A stretch of DNA of 25,090 nt from DASUZD01 sp036377055 (GTDB lineage Bacteria > Actinomycetota > Thermoleophilia > Gaiellales > Gaiellaceae), in the NCBI GenBank assembly GCA_036377055.1, contig DASUZD010000253.1, forward strand, positions 1-25,090. The letters run 5' to 3'. The first letter of the stretch is position 1, and each line of letters opens with the position of its first letter. Of the stretch, positions 14,951 through 23,388 are shown piece by piece. The translations under genes and the position numbers were made by a program. The notes beneath the pieces were generated by a model, which saw only the letters and a list, made by a program, of their open reading frames with translations, did not search any database and was not told the DNA's origin.

Positions 14951-16235
14951 TACTTGAACGCCTTCGCCGCGTCGGCCTCGAGCTGCGCCGCCGCGCCGTT
15001 CACGTCCTTCGGGTTCTTGAGGAAGTTCTGGAGGTCGGAGAACTCGGCGTCGCTACCGAACGCGGCGGGCATCTGGTCCGACATGTCGAACCGGAAGCCG
15101 CTCTTCGCGATGCCCTGGGCGGCCGCACGCGTGATCGCGTCGGGGTAGACGCTCGGGTCCACGTTCTTGTTCGGCGCCGTGTAGCCGCCGCGCTTCGCCC
15201 AGATCTCCTGTGCGTCGGACGAGGCGAGGTACTTGATCAGCGCCTCCGTTGCGGGGTTGTCCTTGAACATCACGACGCCGTCACCGCCGCCCAGCACGGC
15301 GTCGCTGGAGGAGCTCCCGATCTGCGGGAAGTCGAAGACGTCGAAGTCCGTCTTCGCCTTCGCCTTCGTCGAGCTCGTGATCACGCCGGCGACGAAGTCG
15401 CCTTCGAACACCATTCCGGCCTTCGGCGGCGACGTGAAGACCTGCGTGACCGACGTCGGGAAGTCGGTCTGCAGCGCCTGGGACGTCCCGCCCGGGATGT
15501 TGTTCGCGTCGCCGATGACCTGCGCCATCGTCGTGAGGGCCTGCTTCACCGACGCGTCCGTCCACTTGATCTGGTGCTGCGTCAGCTTGTCGTACATGTC
15601 GGGCCCGGCCTGACGCAGGTAGATGTTCTCGAACAGGTCGGTGAGGGTCCAGCCGTCCGAGCCGCCGATCGAGTACGCGTCGACGCCCGACGCCTTCAGC
15701 GTCTTCGCGTCCTTCAAGAGGTCGTCCCAGGTCTTCGGCGGCGTCACGCCGGCGTCCTTGAACGCCTTGACGTTGTACCAGACCGTCGACTTGTTGGCCC
15801 CCTTGAAGAAGAGCCCGTACAGCTTGCCGTCGAACGTGCCGGCGTTCAGCCAGCCGGGCGCGTAGTTCGCGCTGATCGTGCTCTTCGCGAAGTCGAGCGG
15901 CTTGAGCCCGCGCCCGACGAAGCCCTTGATGATCCCGGGTGCGGGGAGCGCGGCGAGGTCGGGTGGCTTGCCGCCCTCGACCGCCGTCGAGAGGAAGGAG
16001 GCCGGGTCCTTCTGCGCCTGGTAGGTGACCTTGACGCTGGGGTACTTCGACTTGAACCCGTTCAGGACCGCCTGGAATGCGGCCTGCTCGGCGCCGGTCC
16101 AGACGGCGATCATCGTGACCGACCCCTTGACGTTGCTGTTGCCGCCACCGCCGCCGGAGCTGGACTTCTTGCTGCCGCCACCGCCGCAGCCCGCGGCGAG
16201 CAACGCAAGTACGGCGATGAGCGCCAGCGTGTACC

Positions 16236-16239
<4 letters not shown>
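14950..16239 (-). CDS. Extracellular solute-binding lipoprotein of a sugar ABC importer
   Basis: 429 residues. A lipoprotein signal (MRYTLALIAVLALLAAGC) puts the lipid anchor on Cys18; a Gly/Ser linker follows (about 19-36), then a family-1 periplasmic-binding fold (GSVTMIAVWTGAEQAAFQAV, later KAFKDAGVTPPKTWDDLL and AGMVFEGDF). It captures a sugar outside the membrane and delivers it to the two permeases. The ATG at 16239 overlaps the ATPase stop as ATGA. The sugar cannot be named: no glycosidase or sugar-specific regulator lies beside the operon. Confidence 0.94.
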
Positions 16240-17459
<1,220 letters not shown>

Positions 17460-17485
17460 GTCTTGCCCCCTCGTTGTGACCGCTG

Positions 17486-17514
17486 CTCTACCACTCTCAA
17501 ACCCGCGGTGTCAA
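17486..17514 (-). promoter_or_regulatory. Putative sigma-70-type promoter of the ABC importer operon
   Basis: On the minus strand a perfect TTGACA (17514-17509) is followed after 17 bases by GTAGAG (17491-17486), about 26 bases before the ATPase ATG. The -35 is strong, the -10 weak. The spacing and place fit a housekeeping promoter for the four-gene operon. Confidence 0.5.
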
Positions 17515-17599
17515 AGAAGTCCCGTCCGTCGCCGGGTCGCGGCGGCGTCGGAGGTCGCGCGAGGTCGCGGTCGGCGGATACCGGCCTGGCCAGGGGCGC

Positions 17600-17650
17600 T
17601 TCCCCAAAGGGCAGGAGTGGCGTAGTATCGGACACGCGCTCTCGCAGAGC
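17600..17650 (+). promoter_or_regulatory. Possible promoter and small hairpin upstream of the LuxR-type regulator
   Basis: The hexamer TAGTAT at 17623-17628 resembles a -10 box, but the bases 17 upstream (TTCCCC, 17600-17605) match a -35 poorly. Just after it, GCTCT-CGC-AGAGC (17638-17650) is a perfect short inverted repeat, a possible operator or leader hairpin. The other bases of the 17460-17684 gap hold the opposite-strand promoter and nothing else I recognise. Confidence 0.3.
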
Positions 17651-17684
17651 GACAGACCGGCATCTTAGGCGGGAAGGCGGGCGC

Positions 17685-18278
17685 GTGAAGGTCTTCGTCG
17701 TCGATGCGCACTCGATCTATCGCGGCGGCCTGGCCGCGTGCCTCGCCACCTTCGACGAAGTCTCCGCGGTCGGGGACGCCGAATCGGTCGCCGCGGCGAA
17801 GCGTGACCGCCAGCTCGTCGCGGCCGACGTGGTGCTCGTGGACAGCCACGTCCCGGCCGCGGATGGGTTCGCACGCTGGGTTACGGAGACGACCGGCGCG
17901 CGCGTGCTTCTCTGCGGCTCCCGCTGCGACGAAGCCGAGTTGCGGGCGGCCATGTGCGCAGGGGCCGTCGGATTTCTCTGCAAGGAAACGCTGACGCCGG
18001 AGACGTTGCATGCCGCAGTTCGCTCGGCCGCCGCCGGTACGAGCACGGTCGCGGGGTCGCGGGTCGAGCGGCGCGACCGTTCGCTTTCACGCCTGACGTC
18101 ACGCGAGCAGGAGGTCCTGCGGCTCGTCGCCGCGGGGCACGCGACGCGTGAGGTGGCCCGAAGGCTCTGCTACAGCGAGCGGACGATCAAGAACGTCATC
18201 CACGACGTCGTCACGAAGCTCAACGCCCGGACGCGGTCGCAGGCTGTCGCGGAAGCGGTGCGCGAAGGGCTTATCTAG
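17685..18278 (+). CDS. NarL/FixJ-family (LuxR-type HTH) response regulator, no adjacent kinase
   Basis: 197 residues from GTG 17685, with GGGAAGG upstream. The receiver (about 1-115) starts VKVFVVDAHSIYRGGLAACL, has phosphoacceptor Asp53 in VLVDSHVPAADG and Lys100 in GFLCKE. The usual acidic pair is reduced to a single Asp7 (DAH instead of DDH). The C-terminal LuxR helix-turn-helix (about 135-197) is intact: LTSREQEVLRLVAAGHATREVARRL, then SERTIKNVIHDVVTKLNA. It is divergent from the ABC importer operon and convergent with the collagen-like gene, so it could control the importer from the shared 225-base gap; this is inference. The open frame begins upstream at 17463, but that stretch is noncoding in character. 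Confidence 0.9.
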   Translation: MKVFVVDAHSIYRGGLAACLATFDEVSAVGDAESVAAAKRDRQLVAADVVLVDSHVPAADGFARWVTETTGARVLLCGSRCDEAELRAAMCAGAVGFLCKETLTPETLHAAVRSAAAGTSTVAGSRVERRDRSLSRLTSREQEVLRLVAAGHATREVARRLCYSERTIKNVIHDVVTKLNARTRSQAVAEAVREGLI

Positions 18279-18280
18279 GG

Positions 18281-18320
18281 ACGAGGACGCGCGAGCCCCG
18301 TGGGGCCCGCGCGTCCTCGT
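18281..18320. terminator. Bidirectional intrinsic terminator hairpin
   Basis: Three bases after the regulator stop, ACGAGGACGCGCG (18281-18293) pairs perfectly with CGCGCGTCCTCGT (18308-18320). The inner part, GCCCC-GT-GGGGC (18295-18306), extends the stem after one A-C mismatch, giving 18 pairs in 40 bases. It sits between two convergent genes, so it can end transcription from both sides. There is no T-run, as is usual in high-GC actinobacteria. Confidence 0.85.
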
Positions 18321-18342
18321 GTCGGGGATTGGGAGTCGGGGT

Positions 18343-19458
18343 CTAGCTTCCGTTCGTGGTGCCTGGACTGGGGGTCGCGAGGACGGAGAAGTCGACGGCG
18401 TTGTTGTCGGTGTCGTGTCCGTCGGGCGTACGGCCTGCGCTCTTGCCAGGCGCGGCTGCCGCCGGGGGCGCCGTCGTCGCCGAGCCCTCGACGAAGGCAT
18501 TCGTCGCAGTGCCCCAGCCGACCGAGTCGACGAGGGCCGCGGTTGCGTCGCGGAGGCCGAGCCCGCCGCCGGTCGCGGCGAGCGCGGTCGCGAAGCTCTG
18601 GTTCGCGGCGTGCGATCCGCTGTAGCCGGAGCCGCCGAGCAAGTAGAACCCGTGCGCGGCGATCGTCGTCCCGTCCGGGAGCGTCGCGAGCGCCGTGTCG
18701 CTCGTTCCCGCCGCCGAGCGGTAGGCGACGCGATAGCCGCTTGCGTCGATCGCGGAGTCGGTCGGATTGACGATCTCGACGAACTCGTCCGTCGCGTTGC
18801 CCGTGGCGCCCGTCATGAACTCGTTGATACGGAGCCCGGAGGCGGGCGGGGGCGGTGGCGGCGGGGGCGGAGGCGGCGGCGAGGAGCCCACGACGCAGGT
18901 GAGCACGACGTGGCCGCTCTCGTAGCTGACCGTTATCGTCCCGGCCGAGCCTGCATTCGTGCACGCGATTCCGGACAGCTGGTCGATCGAGTTGAGGCTG
19001 GCGCCTGGCGCTCCCTGAGGTCCGGCAGGTCCGGTCGGGCCCGCAGCGCCGGTTGCACCGGCAGGTCCGGCTGGGCCTGCGGCGCCGGTCAGGCCGGTCG
19101 CGCCGGTCGCGCCGGTCGCCCCGCGGGCGCCGGCTGGTCCCGCGGGTCCTGCGGGTCCTACGGGTCCGGCCGGCCCGGGCGGACCCGCTGCGCCCGCCGC
19201 CCCTGCCGGCCCCGTGGGCCCGGCAGGTCCGGTCGGGCCGACGCCGCCGCCTCCGTCGGAGCTCCAGGTGATGAGGTGCTCGTTCTGCCGGCAGTGGCCG
19301 CCCGCGTCGGCAAGCCGCAGCATCCCGTTGACGTTGTTGGCGCACGCGGAGATCGCGGTGGTCGAGCCGGAGGTCAGCCGGGACGAGGCCGCGAGGGTGG
19401 CTCCTGCGGTGGCGAGGAGCGCGACGAGACTGATGGTGATTGAGCGGTGAATGTTCAT
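18343..19458 (-). CDS. Secreted collagen-like protein with C-terminal lamin-tail domain
   Basis: 371 residues. A signal peptide (about 1-24, ITISLVALLATAGATLA) precedes a small Cys-containing domain (about 30-65, with SACANNVNGMLRLADAG). Then come about 26 uninterrupted Gly-X-Y triplets (about 74-153: GPTGPAGPTGPAG, GATGATGATG), able to form a collagen triple helix. Next are a short domain with Cys166 and Cys188, a run of twelve prolines (194-205), and a lamin-tail domain (about 207-330: LRINEFMTGATGNATDEFVEIVNP ... GYRVAYRS ... GFYLLGG). Lamin-tail domains occur in bacteria on secreted nucleases and surface proteins. A stalk-and-head surface protein is the likely architecture. No sorting signal or membrane anchor is seen at the C-terminus, so retention on the cell is not shown. 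The repetitive DNA makes copy-number changes likely. Confidence 0.87.
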   Translation of the reverse strand: MNIHRSITISLVALLATAGATLAASSRLTSGSTTAISACANNVNGMLRLADAGGHCRQNEHLITWSSDGGGGVGPTGPAGPTGPAGAAGAAGPPGPAGPVGPAGPAGPAGARGATGATGATGLTGAAGPAGPAGATGAAGPTGPAGPQGAPGASLNSIDQLSGIACTNAGSAGTITVSYESGHVVLTCVVGSSPPPPPPPPPPPPASGLRINEFMTGATGNATDEFVEIVNPTDSAIDASGYRVAYRSAAGTSDTALATLPDGTTIAAHGFYLLGGSGYSGSHAANQSFATALAATGGGLGLRDATAALVDSVGWGTATNAFVEGSATTAPPAAAAPGKSAGRTPDGHDTDNNAVDFSVLATPSPGTTNGS

Positions 19459-19545
19459 GGGCGTCAGATCTACCGGCGCCCATCCGCGCCCGACAGTGTC
19501 CTTTTCTGATCGTCACACTTCCGGCACACGTTTCGCGCGGGCGGG

Positions 19546-19564
19546 GCGCGCCGCCGCGGCGCGC
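19546..19564 (-). terminator. Near-perfect GC palindrome just after the M24 peptidase stop
   Basis: A 9-base arm GCGCGCCGC and its exact reverse complement are separated by one C. The palindrome touches the stop codon of the peptidase gene read on the minus strand, so it probably works as a terminator hairpin with a minimal loop. The remaining bases up to 19458 must hold the promoter of the collagen-like gene; I see no clear -35/-10 pair there. Confidence 0.5.
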
Positions 19565-20652
19565 TACAGCTCGTATGGGAACCGCGTCAGGACTTCGGCG
19601 CCGTCGGCCGTCACGAGCACGAGATCCTCGAGCCGGCACCCGCCGAACCCCTGCTTGTAGATCCCGGGCTCGACCGCGAGCACGTCGCCCGCGATCAGCG
19701 CCTCGCCACTGCGCCCGAGCGACGGCGCCTCGTGGATCTCGAGACCAACCCCGTGCCCGAGCGAATGAAAGAATCCGTCCACAAGCGGCCTGCCCGGCTC
19801 CTTCGTCAGGAGCGTCGGGTATCCCGCCTCCGCGATCATCCCATCGGCAAGCTGGTGGAGGCCCGCTCCGCTCGCACCGGGGCGGATCTCGCGGGCGACG
19901 CGCTCGAGCACCTTCAGGCAGATTCGGTGGTACTCGACGATCTCGGGCGGCGGTGTTCCCGCGCAGACCGTCCGAGTCATGTCGGCCCAGCAGCCGGACG
20001 CGCCGTCGCGGACGCCGAGGTCGACCACGACCGCTTCGTCCAGGCCGACGGGGCCGGATCCCTCGTCGTGCACCGACGCGGCCTGCGCCCCGTGCGCCAC
20101 GATGGCTTCCACGTGGACGTCCTGGCCGCTGACCGCCGCTCGGCCCTCCGCGCGCAGCTCCTCCGACGTCACCTCGTTGCCGCGCCTGAGCGCGTCGCGG
20201 ATCGCTCCCATGATCTGCTCGGCTGCTGCCTGCGCGCGGCGGATGCCGGCCAGCTCGGCCTCGTTCTTGACGCGGCGGCGCGCGTCGAACATTGCCTGAT
20301 CCGCCTGGAGCTCGATCCCCTCGGCGCGTAGCCGGTCTGCCGCCGCGATCGGGAACGCGTCGGGCGTGACCGCAGCGGTCAGGCCGATCGAGGCACACGC
20401 GCGCGCGAGAAGCTCGAGCCGGGCCTCGCGCCCCGGGAGGTTCCGGGCGACGAGCTCGTCGAGCCCGAGCTCCTCCGTGGTGACGACCTCGAGGCCGTCG
20501 AGGCCGGCAACTCGCTGGGCCTCCATCGCATGGATGAAGACGTAGCGGCGTCGCTCTCGCTCGGCATACGCGCACGGCGTCCCGATCGCGATCGGCACGG
20601 CGTGCCGGAGGTCGGCCGACCGAAACGTGTCGCCGTAGATCAGCACGTCCAC
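19564..20652 (-). CDS. M24 family aminopeptidase (Xaa-Pro peptidase)
   Basis: 362-residue cytoplasmic metallopeptidase of the pita-bread fold, expected to remove an N-terminal residue before proline. The N-terminal creatinase-like domain (about 1-125) precedes the catalytic domain. All five dinuclear metal ligands are visible: Asp211 (VVVDLGV), Asp224 (WADMTRT), His300 (HSLGHGVG), Glu328 (VEPGIY) and Glu342 (RLEDLV). The length is normal for the PepQ/YqhT group. GTG 20652 starts 29 bases after the stop of the secreted metalloprotease gene, so the two may share a transcript. It contrasts with the degenerate M24 relative at 23389-24396. Confidence 0.93.
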   Translation of the reverse strand: MDVLIYGDTFRSADLRHAVPIAIGTPCAYAERERRRYVFIHAMEAQRVAGLDGLEVVTTEELGLDELVARNLPGREARLELLARACASIGLTAAVTPDAFPIAAADRLRAEGIELQADQAMFDARRRVKNEAELAGIRRAQAAAEQIMGAIRDALRRGNEVTSEELRAEGRAAVSGQDVHVEAIVAHGAQAASVHDEGSGPVGLDEAVVVDLGVRDGASGCWADMTRTVCAGTPPPEIVEYHRICLKVLERVAREIRPGASGAGLHQLADGMIAEAGYPTLLTKEPGRPLVDGFFHSLGHGVGLEIHEAPSLGRSGEALIAGDVLAVEPGIYKQGFGGCRLEDLVLVTADGAEVLTRFPYEL

Positions 20653-20681
20653 GCGCGACAGTCTCGCCGATCGGGCGCGTG

Positions 20682-21833
20682 CTACGGCCGGGAGATCGTC
20701 AGCCGGTAGGTGCCGGAGCCGGAGACCCTATTCACGCGGAGCTTTACGCTCCGCTGGCCGCACACCGTCGCGGAGACAGTACGCGTTCGCGAAGCGGCGG
20801 TCGTCGCTGCGTGACCGAGGCGCGTTCCGCTCGAGCCGACGACGTCGAGCGAGACCCGCGCTCGTGCCGGCGCCCGGAGCGTCACGCGGAGCGTGCCGTC
20901 GAGACTGGTCGCGACGCTCGTCGTCCGGCTCCGCGTCCGTGCGCTGACGGAGCCGCTCGACCGGACGGTTGTCGCCCCCGTCCACGGCTGCGTCACGTCC
21001 TGCTGGAGCACGGCCAGTGCGGTCGTGTCGGGGTAGAGCGTCTGGCTGACGACGTCCCATGCGGTCTCGGCCTGGCCCGTGCGGCGCTCGTTCAGCACCC
21101 GGTAGGTCTCCGCAAAGGCCTCGCCCGGGTTCAGGCGGTAGTCCGGCTGCGTCTCGGCGCCGGGGAAGAGGTCGCCCGCGCGCGTCTTCGAGCAAACCTG
21201 CTCGTAGCTCGCCCAGCGCTTCGTCCCGTAGTTCTCGGCGCTCCACGGCGCGTTCGAGCGGTTCGCGGCGACGTGGTGGCCGTACTCGTGCGTGACCACG
21301 GCCTCGGCGGACGTGTCCGCAGCGGGATCGTCCCCTGGCGCGACGAGCGACTGGGTCGCCGGGCTGTAGCAGCCGAGCGCGTCCGTCCCGCAGACCGATT
21401 GGACTTGGCTGATCGGAGCGAGGTACACGGTCAGCTTCGCGAGCTCGCTCCCGTGGACGAGTCTCGCGAGGAAGTTCGCCCACTTCTGCGCCGTGGCCGG
21501 GTCCTGCGGGTACGCGTCCGAGACGTAGATCGTGACCGTCTCGCCCGTGCTCGCCGTCGTCGCGCCGCCCCAGTACGCGGCTCGCGAGGGCGTCGTCCTC
21601 AGCACCGTGTCGGCGATGTAGGCGGGGCCGCGGGCGATCCTGCTCAGCTGCGGCGACTCGAGCCGTTGGCGGTCGATGTCGATGCGCGCGGCCGCGCTCC
21701 CGGCGCCGACGAGGGCGACCGAGAGCGCGGCGACTACGGAGAGGAGTCGTGGACGGGGCGCCGAGGCGCGCCCCGTCCACGTTCGGATTCGCGGCAGGAG
21801 GGTGGCTTTTAGTCCCCGCTGCCGTTCGATCAC
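20682..21833 (-). CDS. Secreted zinc metalloprotease (HExxH), family not recognised
   Basis: 383 residues. A basic leader of about 30 residues and a hydrophobic stretch (31-48, LSVVAALSVALVGAGSAAA) form a long signal peptide. The catalytic region has VVTHEYGHHVAANR, giving zinc ligands His182 and His186 and catalytic Glu183. The later NPGEAFAETYR offers Glu238 or Glu242 as third ligand (gluzincin pattern). Cys148, Cys155 and Cys214 may form a disulfide. The C-terminal ~110 residues are Ser/Thr/Arg-rich beta sequence (LRVTLRAPARARVSLDVVG), probably an Ig-like binding domain. The start is unclear: an AGGAGG lies 19 bases before the GTG at 21833, too far, but 10 bases before an in-frame CTG at 21845. 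A 13-bp inverted repeat lies within the leader codons. Confidence 0.8.
   Translation of the reverse strand: MIERQRGLKATLLPRIRTWTGRASAPRPRLLSVVAALSVALVGAGSAAARIDIDRQRLESPQLSRIARGPAYIADTVLRTTPSRAAYWGGATTASTGETVTIYVSDAYPQDPATAQKWANFLARLVHGSELAKLTVYLAPISQVQSVCGTDALGCYSPATQSLVAPGDDPAADTSAEAVVTHEYGHHVAANRSNAPWSAENYGTKRWASYEQVCSKTRAGDLFPGAETQPDYRLNPGEAFAETYRVLNERRTGQAETAWDVVSQTLYPDTTALAVLQQDVTQPWTGATTVRSSGSVSARTRSRTTSVATSLDGTLRVTLRAPARARVSLDVVGSSGTRLGHAATTAASRTRTVSATVCGQRSVKLRVNRVSGSGTYRLTISRP
21749..21780. repeat. 13-bp perfect inverted repeat in the leader region of the metalloprotease gene
   Basis: GTGGACGGGGCGC (21749-21761) and its exact reverse complement (21768-21780) surround a 6-base loop. 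It covers codons about 18-28, within the odd Arg-rich segment before the signal-peptide core. A hairpin this strong near the start could limit translation, or mark these codons as untranslated leader if a start further down is used; however, no ATG, GTG or TTG is in frame there. Confidence 0.6.
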
Positions 21834-21889
21834 CCGGCCCAGGATGGACCCGCCTCCTGTGAGTCCGCTGGGAACGAGCTAGGCGTCGC

Positions 21890-23296
21890 CTACGAGGCTC
21901 GGGCCGCAGCGGCCTCGGCGAGTACGGCCTCGGCCGCGTAGTGGAGGCCCTCGCCGTACGTCGGGAACGCGTAGTGGGAGAGCGCGAGGTCGTCGAGCGT
22001 CGCTCCGAGGCGCAGCGCGAGCGCGTAGCCCTGGAGGAGCTCGCTCGCGCCGCGCACGGCGGCGTGCACGCCGAGCAGCCGGCGAGAGCCGCGCTCGAAG
22101 ACGAGCTTCAGCAGGTCGTGCGGAGCGTCGTCGAGGTAGTACGGACGGATCAGCGACCTCGCGTCGTACGAGGCCGTCTCCACGTCGAAGCCGCGCTCGC
22201 GCGCGTCGCCCTCGGTCAGGCCGACGCCGGCGAGCTCGGGGTCGGTGAAGATCGCACTCGGCAGTGCCGAGTAGTCGGCGACCCGGCTGCCGTCGCCGAA
22301 CATGTCGTCGACCGCCACCTGCGCCTGATAGCCCGCGATCGGCGTGAGCTGGATCGTCGCGGTGACGTCTCCGGCGGCCCAGATGCCCCCGGTAGTGGTG
22401 CGCATGTGCTCGTCGACCTTGATCCCGGCGCGAGTCGCCTCGACGCCGACGCGCTCCAGCTCGAGCTCCTCGAGGTTCGGGACACGGCCGGCCGCGAGTA
22501 GGAGCCGCTCGACTGGGACCTGTCTCTCCGGCGAGTCGTCTCTCGGCGCGAGCGTCAGAGCGAGATGGTCGCCGTCGCGCTCGACGGCCGTCGCGAACGT
22601 GTTCGTCGCGATCTCGATCCCCTCGTCGGCGAGCGCCACGTGAACCTCGGCGGCCGTGTCCGCGTCGGCGAGCGGCGCGATCCGCGGCGCGCCCTCGACG
22701 AGCGTCACCTTCGTGCCGAAGCGGGAGAAGACCTGTGCGAACTCGAGCCCGACGGCGCCCGCTCCGAGGATCGCCATCGAGCGTGGCAGCTCCGTCAGCT
22801 CGAGCGCACTCACGTGGTCGAGCCAGTCGACGTCCTCGATGCCGCTGACCGGTGGGATCGCGGTGCGCGAGCCGGTCGCGATCAGGACGTGCTCGGCGGT
22901 GAGACGGCGGTCGCCGACGGCGATCGTGCGTGCGTTGACGAAGCGACCCTCGCCGGCGACCGTGTGGTAGCCGGCGTCGTCGAGCCGCTTGCGCCATGCC
23001 TCCTGCGTCCCGACGAGCCAGTCCTTGCGCTCCTTGAGCCGGGCGAGGTCGAAGAGGGGCGCGGCTGCGAGGTCGATCCCGAGCTCGTGGGCGATCGCGC
23101 GCGTGTCGTGCAGAAGCTCGGCCGCGGCGACGTACTGCTTCGTCGGCTTGCACGCGACGTTCGGGCAGTCGCCTCCCCAGCGGAGGCGCTCGACGAGCGC
23201 GACGGCCTTGCCGTGGTCGGCCGTTGCGCGCGCGGCCGCCTCACGCGCCGCCGAGCCCGCGCCCAGCACGACGAGGTCGAAGTGGTCGTTCGGCAT
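21890..23296 (-). CDS. Mercuric-reductase-like flavoprotein disulfide reductase
   Basis: 468-residue cytoplasmic enzyme of the class-I pyridine nucleotide-disulfide oxidoreductase family (lipoamide dehydrogenase, MerA). FAD motif VVLGAGSAAREAA (9-21); redox-active disulfide GGDCPNVACKPTK (Cys44, Cys49); NAD(P) motif AILGAGAVGLEFA; second FAD motif TGGIWAAGDVT; C-terminal dimerisation domain with SAIFTDPELAGVGLTE. The C-terminal catalytic His of lipoamide dehydrogenase (HxHPT) is replaced: the motif reads SHYAFPTYGEGL (441 to 452), with Phe444 in place of His. MerA shows a similar F-P...EGL pattern, hence the name, but the C-terminal Cys pair that binds Hg(II) in MerA is absent and no mer genes are near. 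The natural substrate is open. The ATG at 23296 has no clear ribosome site. Confidence 0.88.
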   Translation of the reverse strand: MPNDHFDLVVLGAGSAAREAAARATADHGKAVALVERLRWGGDCPNVACKPTKQYVAAAELLHDTRAIAHELGIDLAAAPLFDLARLKERKDWLVGTQEAWRKRLDDAGYHTVAGEGRFVNARTIAVGDRRLTAEHVLIATGSRTAIPPVSGIEDVDWLDHVSALELTELPRSMAILGAGAVGLEFAQVFSRFGTKVTLVEGAPRIAPLADADTAAEVHVALADEGIEIATNTFATAVERDGDHLALTLAPRDDSPERQVPVERLLLAAGRVPNLEELELERVGVEATRAGIKVDEHMRTTTGGIWAAGDVTATIQLTPIAGYQAQVAVDDMFGDGSRVADYSALPSAIFTDPELAGVGLTEGDARERGFDVETASYDARSLIRPYYLDDAPHDLLKLVFERGSRRLLGVHAAVRGASELLQGYALALRLGATLDDLALSHYAFPTYGEGLHYAAEAVLAEAAAARAS

Positions 23297-23349
23297 CTGC
23301 CGCGTCAGTCTCGCGAGCCGCGGGCCGCGTTACAACGTTTCGCGACCAT

Positions 23350-23364
23350 CGGCCGTAACGGCCG
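23350..23364. promoter_or_regulatory. 15-bp palindrome in a divergent intergenic region
   Basis: CGGCCGT-A-ACGGCCG is a perfect palindrome in the 92-base gap between the divergent starts at 23296 and 23389. The hexamer TCGCGA also occurs twice, at 23311-23316 and 23340-23345. The position suits an operator serving one or both genes; no regulator gene is adjacent. Confidence 0.4.
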
Positions 23365-23388
23365 CGGCCGGTTCGCGCACTGGACAGC

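Noticed and set aside
18275..20575. 766-residue minus-strand open frame, the longest in the window
   Set aside because: Arg/Gly/Pro-rich shadow of the collagen-like and M24 genes; it runs across a strong terminator and two gene boundaries.
21890..23296. Mercury resistance locus
   Set aside because: No merR, merT or merP nearby, no N-terminal metal-binding domain and no C-terminal Cys pair; only the reductase fold is shared.
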